From contig JAIMKR010000001.1 in the NCBI GenBank assembly GCA_020692325.1, positions 114,704 through 178,703 on the forward strand: a stretch of 64,000 nt of DNA. The letters are read 5' to 3'. Of this stretch, positions 8,248 to 17,487 are shown one piece after another (within the stretch, counting starts at the first letter, position 1; the number at the start of each line of letters is the position of its first letter). The position numbers and the translations under genes are program-made. The notes beneath the pieces were generated by a model. The model was not told where the DNA came from. It did no database searches and worked only from the letters and a program-made list of their open reading frames with translations. Source of the DNA: Desulfocurvus sp. Its GTDB lineage: Bacteria > Desulfobacterota > Desulfovibrionia > Desulfovibrionales > Desulfovibrionaceae.

Positions 8248-10071
8248 CTATTCAGCCCAGTCCTTCACTTGCAGTTCGATTTTGGGCACCCCGTCGAAGC
8301 GGTCGATGCGCGGGGTGAACGCCACGCGCAAAAGCGTGCCCTGCACCTCGCGGGTCAGCTCCCGCGCCTTGCGCCAGGCCTTTGCGGGCAGCAGCAGCCC
8401 CGGCCGCTTGCCGGCCTGATCCTGCTCCAGCTGCTCGGCCAGCAGCAATTTCACGTGGTCCTTACCGAACACGCGGTAGTCCTTCACCAGCACCGGCGGG
8501 GAGACGAACAACGGCTCCGGGTTGCCCATGCCGAAAGGCTGCAACATCTCAAGTTCCTTCAACAGGGTATGCGAAATTTCGCCAAACCCCAGCTCGCGGT
8601 CCAGCTTGAGCGTGGGTTTGAGGGGCGTGGGGCCGAGCGCGGCCTCCACCGCCAAATGGAAGCCCTCGCGCAAGGGCTCCAGGTTGGCGTAGGGCATGGA
8701 GAGCCCGGCGGCCTGCTTGTGCCCGCCGAAGCCCAGAAACAATTGGGCCATGCCGGCCAGCCCGTCGTGCAGATCGAACTCGGCGACGCTGCGGCCGGAC
8801 CCCTTCCAGTGTCCGCCGGAGGGATCGTTCGCGTCCTCCTCGCGGCAGAGCATGAGCACGGGCCGGTAGTAGCGCTCGACGACTCGCGAGGCCACGATGC
8901 CGATGACGCCGGGGTGCCAGTGGTCGGCGGCGAGCACGAGGCCCAGCCGGTCCTTCTGCTCCTCGGCCTGGGCGAGGGCCTCTTCGAGGATGGTCTGCTC
9001 CTCGGCGCGGCGCTTGGCGTTGAGGCCGTCGAGCTTGGACGCCAGGGGGTTGGCCGTGTCCATGTCCGGGGCGAGCAGCAGCGTGAGGGCGATCTCGGGA
9101 TCGGCCATGCGGCCGGCTGCGTTGATGCGCGGGGCCAGCCCGAAGCCGATCTGCCCAGCCCCGAGCTCGGCCAGCTTGTCGTAACCGCTGTAGACCTTGA
9201 GCGAGGCGATGCCCGGCCGGCGCGCCTCCTTGATGAGAAGCAGGCCGTTCTTGACGAGGATGCGGTTCTGGCCGGTGAGGGGAACGACGTCCGCCACGGT
9301 GCCCAGGGCCACGAGATCCAGAAACTGACGCATGTCCACGGCCTCGCCGGGAAGCAAACGGTTCAGCGCGGCCATGAGCATGAAGGCCACGCCCACACCG
9401 GCCAAGTCGCACATGCCGACGCAGCGCCCGTCGCAGCCTCCGTCCACAACACCGCCGCCGGGAACGCCGTCCGCGTGCGGGCACAGGCGCGGATTGCACA
9501 CGGCCGCCGCCGGCGGCAGCTCCTCGGCCGGGGCGTGGTGGTCGCTCACCACCACGGTCATGCCGAGCCCATTCGCGTGCGCAACCTGACTCGCGGCGCT
9601 GATGCCGCAGTCCACGGTGAGCAGCAGCGAAACGCCGTCCGCAGCGAGCTTCTCGATGCCGTGGTTGTTCAGGCCGTAGCCGTCGTCCACGCGGTTGGGC
9701 AGGTAATGGCGCACCTGACCGGAGCCGTCGAACGCGCCGCGTTCCGGTCCCAGACGCATGCGCATGAAGTCCTTGACGAGGGTGGTGGCGGTGATGCCGT
9801 CCACGTCGTAGTCGCCCCAGACGCACAGGCGCTTGCCGGAGTCGATGCCGGTGGCCAGCACGCGCGCGGCCTCGGCCAGTCCGGGGATGGTCTCCGGCCG
9901 TTCGAGGTGCCGCAGCCCGGGCGAGAGAAAACGGTCCATGCGCTGCTCGGACTGGATGCCGCGCCGCCAGAGCACCTCGGCGATGACCTGGGTGATGCCG
10001 AGTTCCTCGGCGATGCGGCCGATATCCCCCGGCACGGGCGCGCCGGAAAGCAGCTGCCAGTTGCAGGGCAT
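8248..10071 (-). CDS. recJ: Single-stranded-DNA-specific exonuclease RecJ
   Basis: WGDYDVDGITAT, VDCGI, VSDHHAP, DLVALGTVADVVPL, RINAAGRM, GFGGHKQAAG motifs. Confidence 0.95.
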   Translation of the reverse strand: MPCNWQLLSGAPVPGDIGRIAEELGITQVIAEVLWRRGIQSEQRMDRFLSPGLRHLERPETIPGLAEAARVLATGIDSGKRLCVWGDYDVDGITATTLVKDFMRMRLGPERGAFDGSGQVRHYLPNRVDDGYGLNNHGIEKLAADGVSLLLTVDCGISAASQVAHANGLGMTVVVSDHHAPAEELPPAAAVCNPRLCPHADGVPGGGVVDGGCDGRCVGMCDLAGVGVAFMLMAALNRLLPGEAVDMRQFLDLVALGTVADVVPLTGQNRILVKNGLLLIKEARRPGIASLKVYSGYDKLAELGAGQIGFGLAPRINAAGRMADPEIALTLLLAPDMDTANPLASKLDGLNAKRRAEEQTILEEALAQAEEQKDRLGLVLAADHWHPGVIGIVASRVVERYYRPVLMLCREEDANDPSGGHWKGSGRSVAEFDLHDGLAGMAQLFLGFGGHKQAAGLSMPYANLEPLREGFHLAVEAALGPTPLKPTLKLDRELGFGEISHTLLKELEMLQPFGMGNPEPLFVSPPVLVKDYRVFGKDHVKLLLAEQLEQDQAGKRPGLLLPAKAWRKARELTREVQGTLLRVAFTPRIDRFDGVPKIELQVKDWAE

Positions 10072-10080
10072 GGCGCGGGC

Positions 10081-10872
10081 CTAGTCCCCGCCGACGGCGT
10101 CGTTGGACCCCGCCGCCGTCCCGTGGGCCTGGGCCATGCGGCCGAGGATTTCGCGGGCGCGCCCCACGGGGCCGCCCTTGACCACGGACGCGTGAGTGAT
10201 GGGCCGCCCCACCACGAGAAAGTCCGATCCGGCGGCGACGGCCGCCTCCGGCGTCATGACGCGACGCTGGTCGTCGGGCTCGGCGAGGGGATCGGGCGGA
10301 CGGATGCCAGGGGTGAGACAAAGGAGGTCTGCACCGCATTCGGCCTTGATGCGCTTCACCTCGTGGCCGGAGCAGACCACGCCGTCGAGTCCGGCCTCGC
10401 GGGCCAGCCGCGCCAGATCGAGGGCCACGTCGGCCGCCTCGCGTCCGTGCAGAATGGGCGTGTCCGCGTCCTTCATGCTGGTGAGCACGGTGACGGCGAG
10501 CAGGATCGGCTTTTCGGCCAGCTTCATGCCGGCGGCGGCCTCGTCGCGCGCGGCCACGGCCGTGCGGGCCATCTCCAGCCCGCCCATGGCGTGGATGTTC
10601 AGCATGTCCGCGCCGCATTTGACGGCGGAACGCATGGCCCCGCTCACGGTGTTGGGAATGTCCAGAAACTTGAGGTCGAGGAAAACGCGAAACCCCATGT
10701 GCTTGAGCGCGCGGACGATTTCCGGCCCGCCGGCGGTGAACAGCTCCAGGCCGACCTTCATCCAGGGCTTGGGTTCGCCGGGGGTGGTGACGCTTTGCAG
10801 GACGCGGGCCATTTCCAGGGCCTCGGCCGGGGCCTGAAAATCCAGAGCGATAACGAGTTCCGGCGCGCGCAT
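10081..10872 (-). CDS. pyrF: Orotidine 5'-phosphate decarboxylase
   Basis: VIALDF, FLDLKFLDIPNTV, LLCLTPGIRPP; ATGA overlap with gmk. Confidence 0.93.
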   Translation of the reverse strand: MRAPELVIALDFQAPAEALEMARVLQSVTTPGEPKPWMKVGLELFTAGGPEIVRALKHMGFRVFLDLKFLDIPNTVSGAMRSAVKCGADMLNIHAMGGLEMARTAVAARDEAAAGMKLAEKPILLAVTVLTSMKDADTPILHGREAADVALDLARLAREAGLDGVVCSGHEVKRIKAECGADLLCLTPGIRPPDPLAEPDDQRRVMTPEAAVAAGSDFLVVGRPITHASVVKGGPVGRAREILGRMAQAHGTAAGSNDAVGGD

Positions 10873-11534
10873 CAGGCTTTCTCCTTCCACTGGGCCAGCA
10901 ACCCGGCCACGACCCCCGGGCGGCAGATGGCCCGGGCGCGGCCGGCCACGTAGACGGCGCGCAGTTCGTCGGCCGCCTCCTCGATGTCGTCGTTGATGAT
11001 GTGGTAGTCGAAGCTCCCGGCCTGCTCCAGCTCGCCCAGGGCGTTTTTCATGCGCCGGGCGATGACCTCCTCGGAATCCGTGCCACGTCCGCGCAGACGG
11101 CGTTCCAGCACTTCACGCGAGGGCGGCAGGATGAACACGTACAACGCCTGCGGAAACACCTCGCGTAATTGCAGCGCGCCCTGCACGTCGATGTCGAAGA
11201 GCATGTCGCGCCCGCGGGCGAGCATGTCCTCCACCGGTCCCTTCGGCGTGCCATAGAAGTTGCCATGCACCTCCGCCCATTCGGCGAAAAACCCGGCGTC
11301 GCGCTTGGCGAGGAAATCCTCACGCGACAGGAAATGATACTGCACGCCGTTCTCCTCTCCGACGCGCGGGGCGCGGGTGGTGCAGGAGATGGAATAGGCG
11401 AAGCCGGGGAATTCCGCCCGAAGCCGGGCCACGAGCGTGCTCTTGCCCGCGCCCGACGGGGCGGAAAGCACAAGGCACAAGCCCTTGCGCGTTGCGCCCA
11501 GCAGATTGTCCAGGGGTGCGTCGGTGGGGCGCAT
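10872..11534 (-). CDS. gmk: Guanylate kinase
   Basis: LSAPSGAGKSTLVARL, FDIDVQGALQL, FILPPS. Confidence 0.95.
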   Translation of the reverse strand: MRPTDAPLDNLLGATRKGLCLVLSAPSGAGKSTLVARLRAEFPGFAYSISCTTRAPRVGEENGVQYHFLSREDFLAKRDAGFFAEWAEVHGNFYGTPKGPVEDMLARGRDMLFDIDVQGALQLREVFPQALYVFILPPSREVLERRLRGRGTDSEEVIARRMKNALGELEQAGSFDYHIINDDIEEAADELRAVYVAGRARAICRPGVVAGLLAQWKEKA

Positions 11535-11833
11535 TATTCCTCCTCGCGCCGTGCCGGCGCGCTTTCCTCGGCCAGAAAACGCTGGCCGATGGTCTCGGCC
11601 TGGATGGCCGAGAGGATGACATGATTCGAGTCCGTCACCACGATGGCGCGCGTCTTGCGGCCCTGGGTGGCGTCGATGAGACGTCCCTCCTGGCGCGCGT
11701 CCTCGCGCAGGCGGCGCATGGGGGCGCTGGCCGGGTCCACGATGGCGACGATGCGTCCGGCCACGGCGAAGTTGCCGAAGCCGAGGTTCACCAGCCGCTG
11801 TCGCGGGGATTTCGCGGGTGCGCTCCTGTCCAT
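11534..11833 (-). CDS. DUF370/RemA-like protein
   Basis: [29 protein letters not shown]...; located between yicC and gmk as is common. Confidence 0.85.
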   Translation of the reverse strand: MDRSAPAKSPRQRLVNLGFGNFAVAGRIVAIVDPASAPMRRLREDARQEGRLIDATQGRKTRAIVVTDSNHVILSAIQAETIGQRFLAEESAPARREEE

Positions 11834-11837
11834 ATTG

Positions 11838-12719
11838 TCACTCGATGTTTTGCACCTGTTCGCGGCATTTTTCCAGCTCCACCTTGAAGTCCACCGTGAG
11901 CCGGCTGACCTCGGAGTCTTGGGCCTTGTTGCCGCAGGTGTTGATCTCGCGGAAGGCCTCCTGGATGAGGAAGTCCAGACGCTTGCCGGTCTCCCCGTTC
12001 GCGGCCAGGGCCTCGTCCAGGCGATCCAGATGGGCGGAGAGGCGCGTCAGCTCCTCTGTCACGTCCAGCCTGTCGGCCAGCACGGCCACCTCCTGCGCCA
12101 GACGCTCGTCCGGGAAAGTGAGACCGGCCTGGGCCACGAGGGCGTTCAGCCGCTCGGCCGTGGCGGCCTGCTTTTCCTTGAGCACCACGGGCACGCGCGC
12201 GGCCACGGCTGTGGCCAGCTCACGCAGATTGGCGAAGCGTCCCTTCAAGTCGCGGGCGAGCTCCCCGCCCTCCACCCGGCGCGAGGCGTTCCAGTCCTCC
12301 ACGACCTTGAGGAAGCCCTCCTGCAAGCTGGCGGCCAGGCGCGGGTCCGGCTCGGCGGAGTCGTCGCGCCAAAGGTTGGCGGCGGAAAGCAGGCGGTTCA
12401 GATCCGGCGCGAAGGACACGCCCTGCTCCCCGGCCAGGGCGCGCAGCTGGTCGAGCATGGCCCCGGCCTGGGCGGTGTTGAGGCTCACGCCAAGCAGCGC
12501 GGCGCTGCGCGTCTCCACGGTCAGGCTGATGTCCACCCGTCCCCGGGAGGCGTGCTTGCGCAGCAGCTTGTCGAATTTGACTTCGAGGGAGCGCAGCACG
12601 CTGGGCATGCGCCATTTGACGTCGAGAAAATGGTTGTTGACGCTGCGGATCTCCCAGACGTGGCTGAAATCCTCGCCGTTGGTCTCCACCCGGCCAAAGC
12701 CGGTCATGCTCGCTGGCAT
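11838..12719 (-). CDS. YicC family protein
   Basis: SMTGFGRVE..., [28 protein letters not shown]. Confidence 0.9.
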   Translation of the reverse strand: MPASMTGFGRVETNGEDFSHVWEIRSVNNHFLDVKWRMPSVLRSLEVKFDKLLRKHASRGRVDISLTVETRSAALLGVSLNTAQAGAMLDQLRALAGEQGVSFAPDLNRLLSAANLWRDDSAEPDPRLAASLQEGFLKVVEDWNASRRVEGGELARDLKGRFANLRELATAVAARVPVVLKEKQAATAERLNALVAQAGLTFPDERLAQEVAVLADRLDVTEELTRLSAHLDRLDEALAANGETGKRLDFLIQEAFREINTCGNKAQDSEVSRLTVDFKVELEKCREQVQNIE

Positions 12720-13288
12720 GGGAATTCTCCTTGTTCGGGCCGGGCGCGCCCGGCCTCGATTGCGGTTTTGTACAGCGCGCGCAGTTCGGTCAAGCGTCCC
12801 TTCATGTCCGCCTGGGCGTAGTCGGGAAAAGTCCAGGGCAAATCGACCCAGCCACGGCCCTTGCTATAGATCAGGGTCAGATCCGCCCAGACGCCGCGCC
12901 CCAGATACACGCGGTGCGTGAAATTCTTGCCCGAGGCCAGCAGCAGACGCTCCATCGTGACGATTCCCGGGTCCAGGTTCACCCGTCGCGAACCGTCGGC
13001 CCTGGCCTCGACGCGCTCCAGCGCGTTGGTGGCCAGTTTCAGGTCAACCAGCCCGTCCAGGGGCAGCAGGTGTGCGAAACCGAGCAGACGACGCGAAAGC
13101 GGCGCGCCGATTTCCGCAATATAATACGTCGTGTGATCGAAAGCCAGCGGTACGGATTCGTAATCCACGGGCCCGAGGAGGCGCGTCAGCTCCGCACGGC
13201 ATTCCGGCCAGCGCTCCGCCCACCAGTCCGGGGCGGCCAGCACCGAGAGCACGGGCTTGCCCGGCGCGGGTTCGCGGGGGGTGCTCAC
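12704..13288 (-). CDS. DUF4416-like protein
   Basis: Conserved-looking ORF after the GTG at 13288; upstream extension in ORF track is low-complexity and spurious. Confidence 0.65.
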   Translation of the reverse strand: MSTPREPAPGKPVLSVLAAPDWWAERWPECRAELTRLLGPVDYESVPLAFDHTTYYIAEIGAPLSRRLLGFAHLLPLDGLVDLKLATNALERVEARADGSRRVNLDPGIVTMERLLLASGKNFTHRVYLGRGVWADLTLIYSKGRGWVDLPWTFPDYAQADMKGRLTELRALYKTAIEAGRARPEQGEFPCQRA

Positions 13289-14823
13289 GCCTCCGCCCCC
13301 GATGACGCGAGCGCCTCGCCCACCACCCGGCCGTCCTCGACGCCCAGGGGGCGCATGGGCACGAGCGTTCCGGCGCGCACGTCGTCGCCGCGCACCACGC
13401 ACGGGGCGTAGAACTCGCACACGCCGTGGCCGTCCCTCCCCCCCTCCGCCAGCACGATGAGGCGGGGCAGGGCGGACAGCTCATTCAGGAAGGCGCGCTT
13501 CTTGTCCTCGGCGATGCCACGCAGACGCGCCGCGCGGGCGGTGCGCTCGGCCTTGGGCAGGGGATCGGGCAGCGCGGCGGCGGGGGTGCCCGGCCGGGGC
13601 GAAAAGGGAAACACGTGAGCGTAGGTCAGCGGCAGCTCGCGGCAGAAGGCGCACGTCGTCTCGAACTCCTCGGCCGTCTCGCCGGGGAAGCCGGTGAGCA
13701 GGTCCGCGCCCAGACCGAGCCGGGGCCAGCTTCGCCGCAGCCCGCGCAGAAAGTCGAGCACCTGGCCGGGTCGGTAGTGCCCACGTCCCATGCGGCGCAG
13801 CACGCCCTCGTCGCCGCTTTGCAGCGAGAGGTGCAGATGCGGGGCCACGAGCCGTGAGCCGCCAAGCACGTCCTCGGCCTTGGCGTCGAGCTGACCGGGT
13901 TCGACCGAACTCAGACGCAGGCGCGCGCGGCCGGCCCACTCGGGCGCGAATTCCCTCTCGATGCGCGCGAGCAGATCCCAAAAATCGATGGGGGCCGGCA
14001 GATCCAGGCCATACTGGCGCAGATTGACGCCGGAGAGCACCAATTCCCGGTAGCCGGCGGCGAGCAGACGGCGCACCTCGGCGAGAACCTCGGCCGGATC
14101 GCGGCTGACGCTGCGGCCACGCGTGAGGGGCACGATGCAGTAGGTGCAGCGGTGCGAGCAGCCGTCCTGCACCTTGACCACGGCCCGGGCGCGGTGGAAG
14201 GCGGCGATGGAGAACGCCGGAAACACACGAGCGGGCGCATCTTTCCCAGACGCGACCGGGGCGGCAACGCCGCGCGACGACACGCTGTCGCGTTCAACGC
14301 CATTGAGCTGCCCTTCGCTCCCCCCGCTTTCGCGTTCCGAATCGCTCCTCGCGCCTCCGCTCTCCCCTCCGCTCTCCCCATCCTGGCAGCTCCCGTCATG
14401 GTGCTCCCCCACGCCCTCATGGCCGGGCAGATCCCCACCGTCAACACCACGGGACGTAAAGGACCCGAAGGGTCCGAAGGGGCCGGAAAGGAGGACCGTT
14501 TTGGACTGCTGGGGAACCACCTCGTCCACCTCGGGCATGGCGGAGAGTTCGGGAGCCAGCACCTGGGCGGCGCAGCCGGTGACGACGAGGCGGGCGCGCG
14601 GGCTTTGCTGCCGCAGCCTGCGCACTGTGGCGCGCAGATCGCTCACCGCGCGGTTGGTCACGGCGCAGGAGTTCACGAGCAGCACGTCCGCGCCGTCCGG
14701 GGTATCGGCCTCGACGAAGCCCTTGGCGCGCCAGGCCTCGGTTATGGCTTCGGACTCGTACTGATTGATCTTGCAGCCCAGCGTGGCCACGAAAAATGTC
14801 CGGGGCCGCTCGTCGTTCGACAT
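13285..14823 (-). CDS. mtaB: MtaB-type tRNA methylthiotransferase (radical SAM) with long low-complexity insert
   Basis: TLGCKINQYES, VNSCAVTNRA, CSHRCTYCIVPLTRG, SGVNLRQYGLD. Confidence 0.9.
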   Translation of the reverse strand: MSNDERPRTFFVATLGCKINQYESEAITEAWRAKGFVEADTPDGADVLLVNSCAVTNRAVSDLRATVRRLRQQSPRARLVVTGCAAQVLAPELSAMPEVDEVVPQQSKTVLLSGPFGPFGSFTSRGVDGGDLPGHEGVGEHHDGSCQDGESGGESGGARSDSERESGGSEGQLNGVERDSVSSRGVAAPVASGKDAPARVFPAFSIAAFHRARAVVKVQDGCSHRCTYCIVPLTRGRSVSRDPAEVLAEVRRLLAAGYRELVLSGVNLRQYGLDLPAPIDFWDLLARIEREFAPEWAGRARLRLSSVEPGQLDAKAEDVLGGSRLVAPHLHLSLQSGDEGVLRRMGRGHYRPGQVLDFLRGLRRSWPRLGLGADLLTGFPGETAEEFETTCAFCRELPLTYAHVFPFSPRPGTPAAALPDPLPKAERTARAARLRGIAEDKKRAFLNELSALPRLIVLAEGGRDGHGVCEFYAPCVVRGDDVRAGTLVPMRPLGVEDGRVVGEALASSGAEA

Positions 14824-14900
14824 GTTCGCTACACTTTTTCCTGGATTGTTGCCGGTGTCTGGGCGAAAATGGCGGCACGCACATAAAGGAGGTTCATTCC

Positions 14901-15434
14901 ATGAGTCGCCATACCCGCCGCTTCCTGCCCATCCTCGGGCTGTGCCTCATCCTTTCGTCCGCGCTGGCCGGCTGCACGTCCGCCGTGCGCGGCAGCATGG
15001 CCCTGAACCGGGGCGACTATCAACAGGCCCTTTCCCTGTACAACGAGGCCCTGGCGAAAAATCCGGACTCCCTGCACCTGCGCCAGCGCATCGCCCTGAC
15101 ATACTTCACCATGCGGGACTACGCCAAGGCCGAGCAGTGCTATCGGGACATCCTGAACCGCTGGCCCGGCGAGCCGGAAACCGTCTTTTACCTGGGCCTG
15201 TCCCGCATTGGCAAGGGCGAGACGCGCGACGCCCTGACCGACCTGACGCTCTTTCACTGGCCCTTCAAGTTCTACCACCAGAAGTTCGTGCAGGAGGAGG
15301 CCGCGCGCCTGCTGAACCACCAGGACCTGCCGGCCAACGAGATCATCGCCGACCTGCAGGACGCCCTGGACAAGGGCCGCGTGGAGCAGCTGCGCTTCGA
15401 AATAGAAAGCGAGAACATGTCCAACAACAGATAG
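14901..15434 (+). CDS. TPR lipoprotein
   Basis: Lipobox LAGC, TPR-like repeats; AAAGGAGGT SD upstream of ATG 14901. Confidence 0.8.
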   Translation: MSRHTRRFLPILGLCLILSSALAGCTSAVRGSMALNRGDYQQALSLYNEALAKNPDSLHLRQRIALTYFTMRDYAKAEQCYRDILNRWPGEPETVFYLGLSRIGKGETRDALTDLTLFHWPFKFYHQKFVQEEAARLLNHQDLPANEIIADLQDALDKGRVEQLRFEIESENMSNNR

Positions 15435-15444
15435 CAGGCTGGCG

Positions 15445-16485
15445 TCACAGCACCACGGCCCCCGCCAGCACCGCGCCATCCGGCCCGTACAGGACCGCCA
15501 CCTGTCCCGGCGCGGGCCGAGTCCGGGGCTCCACGTAGCGCACGGACAACCCGCCGTCCGAAATCTCCACCCGCGCCGGAGCGGGACGCTCGCGGTAACG
15601 CGTCTGCGCCAGCACGACCTCTGGCCAGCCCGCCGGATCGGCCAGCACGTTGACCTCGCGCGCGCGAAATTCCTGCATGAGCAACGCCGGACGCGTGGCG
15701 ACCACCAGCGTGTTGTCCGCCACGCGCTTGTCCAGCACATAGAGCGGCTCGCGCCAGGAAAGGCCAAGGCCCCGGCGTTGGCCGATGGTCGTGCGCCACA
15801 GTCCCTGGTGCCGGCCCACCGGCGTGCCGTCCGGCAGCACCGCTGGCCCCGGGCCGGGCAGTTCGCCCGCGCGCGCGGCCAAAAAGGCGCGATAGTCGTC
15901 GCCGGGGACGAAACAGATTTCCTGGCTCTCCTCGGGCAACGGAGGTTCGACGCCCCGGCCGGCCAGATCCGCGCGCACCTCGGTCTTGCGGGCGGCGGCC
16001 AGGGGAAAGTGCGCGCGCATGAGCCTGTCGCGGGGCACCAGCGAAAGGAAATAACTCTGATCCTTCACGGGGTCCGCCCCGCGAAAGAGCGCCCAGCCGT
16101 GAACAGGATGCGCGCCGGCGCGCGCGTAGTGCCCGGTGGCGATGCCCGCAGCGCCCAGATCGAGCGCGGCGTCGAGCAGCGCGCCGAACTTCATGGCGAC
16201 ATTACAGCGCGCGCAGGGATTGGGCGTGCGGCCGGCCAGATACTCCGCAGCGAAGGGCGCGGCAACGAACTTCTCAAACCGCTCGCGCAGGTCGAGGACA
16301 TGCAGTTCCACGCCGAGGCGCGCGCAGGCCTCGGTCAGACCGGATTCCGCCCGTAGGGTCCTGGGATCGTCTGCGTCGGGCAGGAAGCGGCCGTGCAGGG
16401 CGAGGACCTCGTGTCCGGCCTCGCGCAGGAGCGTGAGCGCGGCCAGACTGTCGCCGCCGCCGCTGACGGCGACCGCCAGCCTCAC
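15445..16485 (-). CDS. mnmA: tRNA-specific 2-thiouridylase MnmA
   Basis: AVSGGGDSLAAL, PNPCARCNVAMKFG, GHYAR, SQEICFVP; GTGA overlap with upstream gene. Confidence 0.92.
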   Translation of the reverse strand: MRLAVAVSGGGDSLAALTLLREAGHEVLALHGRFLPDADDPRTLRAESGLTEACARLGVELHVLDLRERFEKFVAAPFAAEYLAGRTPNPCARCNVAMKFGALLDAALDLGAAGIATGHYARAGAHPVHGWALFRGADPVKDQSYFLSLVPRDRLMRAHFPLAAARKTEVRADLAGRGVEPPLPEESQEICFVPGDDYRAFLAARAGELPGPGPAVLPDGTPVGRHQGLWRTTIGQRRGLGLSWREPLYVLDKRVADNTLVVATRPALLMQEFRAREVNVLADPAGWPEVVLAQTRYRERPAPARVEISDGGLSVRYVEPRTRPAPGQVAVLYGPDGAVLAGAVVL

Positions 16486-17291
16486 GACTTCGGTCCCCAA
16501 TCGCCGGTTTCCGCCACGCGCACGTGCTTGACGAAGGCGTAGAACGCCCCGTGCGCGGCGTTGATGAACCCCGCGCGGCCATCCAGCACCCCCAGTTTGA
16601 GCACGTAGAGCTTAAGGAAGCGCGCCGCGCCGTGAGCCAGTCCGGCCAGAGCGCCACCGCCGCGTCCCTTGGCCTTCAGCGCGTCGGCCCCCTGCTGGGC
16701 GTAGGAGTTCAGCTTGTCCATCTGCTCGTGGAAATTGCGATAGGGGTAATGAATGATGTCGCCGGAAAGCTTGCGGGTGGACCCCAGCGGGGCTAAGCCG
16801 CAGTGCGCGCCGCTAACGCGCACGCACATCGCCTCCGGCCGGAACACGCGAAAAACGTAGTCCGGGTACCAGCCGCTATGTTTGAGGAAGTGATCGAAAT
16901 AGAAGGAAGAACGCGAGGAGAGAAAGCCGGCGACGTCGTTGGGGGCCGCCGCAGTGGCGGCGATGACGTTCGCGCGCAATTCCGGGTTGAGATATTCGTC
17001 CTGGTCCAGGCTCACCACCCAGTCGACTCCAGGCTCCATGGCGCGGATGTGCTCCATGGCGTATTGGAACTGCGCCCTTGGCCCCTCCCACTTGCGCGGC
17101 AGCACGGTGGCCCCGGCCGAGCGGGCGATGTCCACCGTCGCGTCCGTGCTCAGGGAATCGACCACCACGATCTCGGCGCAGAAGTCAAGGGAGGCTAGGC
17201 AGCGCGCGAGCAGCCGCGCACCGTTGTAGGTCAGCACAAGCCCCACGACGTGTGGGGCGACGGGGGAAGGGGATGAGGAGGAGACGGGCAT
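16482..17291 (-). CDS. Glycosyltransferase family 2
   Basis: GLVLTYNGARLLARCLASL, VVDSLSTDAT, VVSLDQDEYL. Confidence 0.88.
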   Translation of the reverse strand: MPVSSSSPSPVAPHVVGLVLTYNGARLLARCLASLDFCAEIVVVDSLSTDATVDIARSAGATVLPRKWEGPRAQFQYAMEHIRAMEPGVDWVVSLDQDEYLNPELRANVIAATAAAPNDVAGFLSSRSSFYFDHFLKHSGWYPDYVFRVFRPEAMCVRVSGAHCGLAPLGSTRKLSGDIIHYPYRNFHEQMDKLNSYAQQGADALKAKGRGGGALAGLAHGAARFLKLYVLKLGVLDGRAGFINAAHGAFYAFVKHVRVAETGDWGPKS

Positions 17292-17487
17292 GGGGCCTCG
17301 CTGTTTGGATGTTCGTGGATGGCGAGCCGCTTTTTACGATGCGCCCCGGTTCGGGTCAAGGCGCGCCGCCACACCGCGTAACCGGCCGGAACGATCTAAC
17401 CGGACTGAGGGCAAATAGACCTGAAACCAGACAGGTCTGATCGGGCGAACCTGGCGGATTGGGCGAACCGGCGCGGCGACCGGGTTT

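Noticed and set aside
8221-10953. 910-aa plus-strand ORF opposite recJ-pyrF
   Set aside because: Mirror ORF of genuine genes caused by GC codon bias; spans two real genes.
17418-17438. AGACCTG-N8-CAGGTCT inverted repeat and adjacent short direct repeats upstream of the RluD-CoaE gene
   Set aside because: Short, no T-run and no clear regulator; could be chance.
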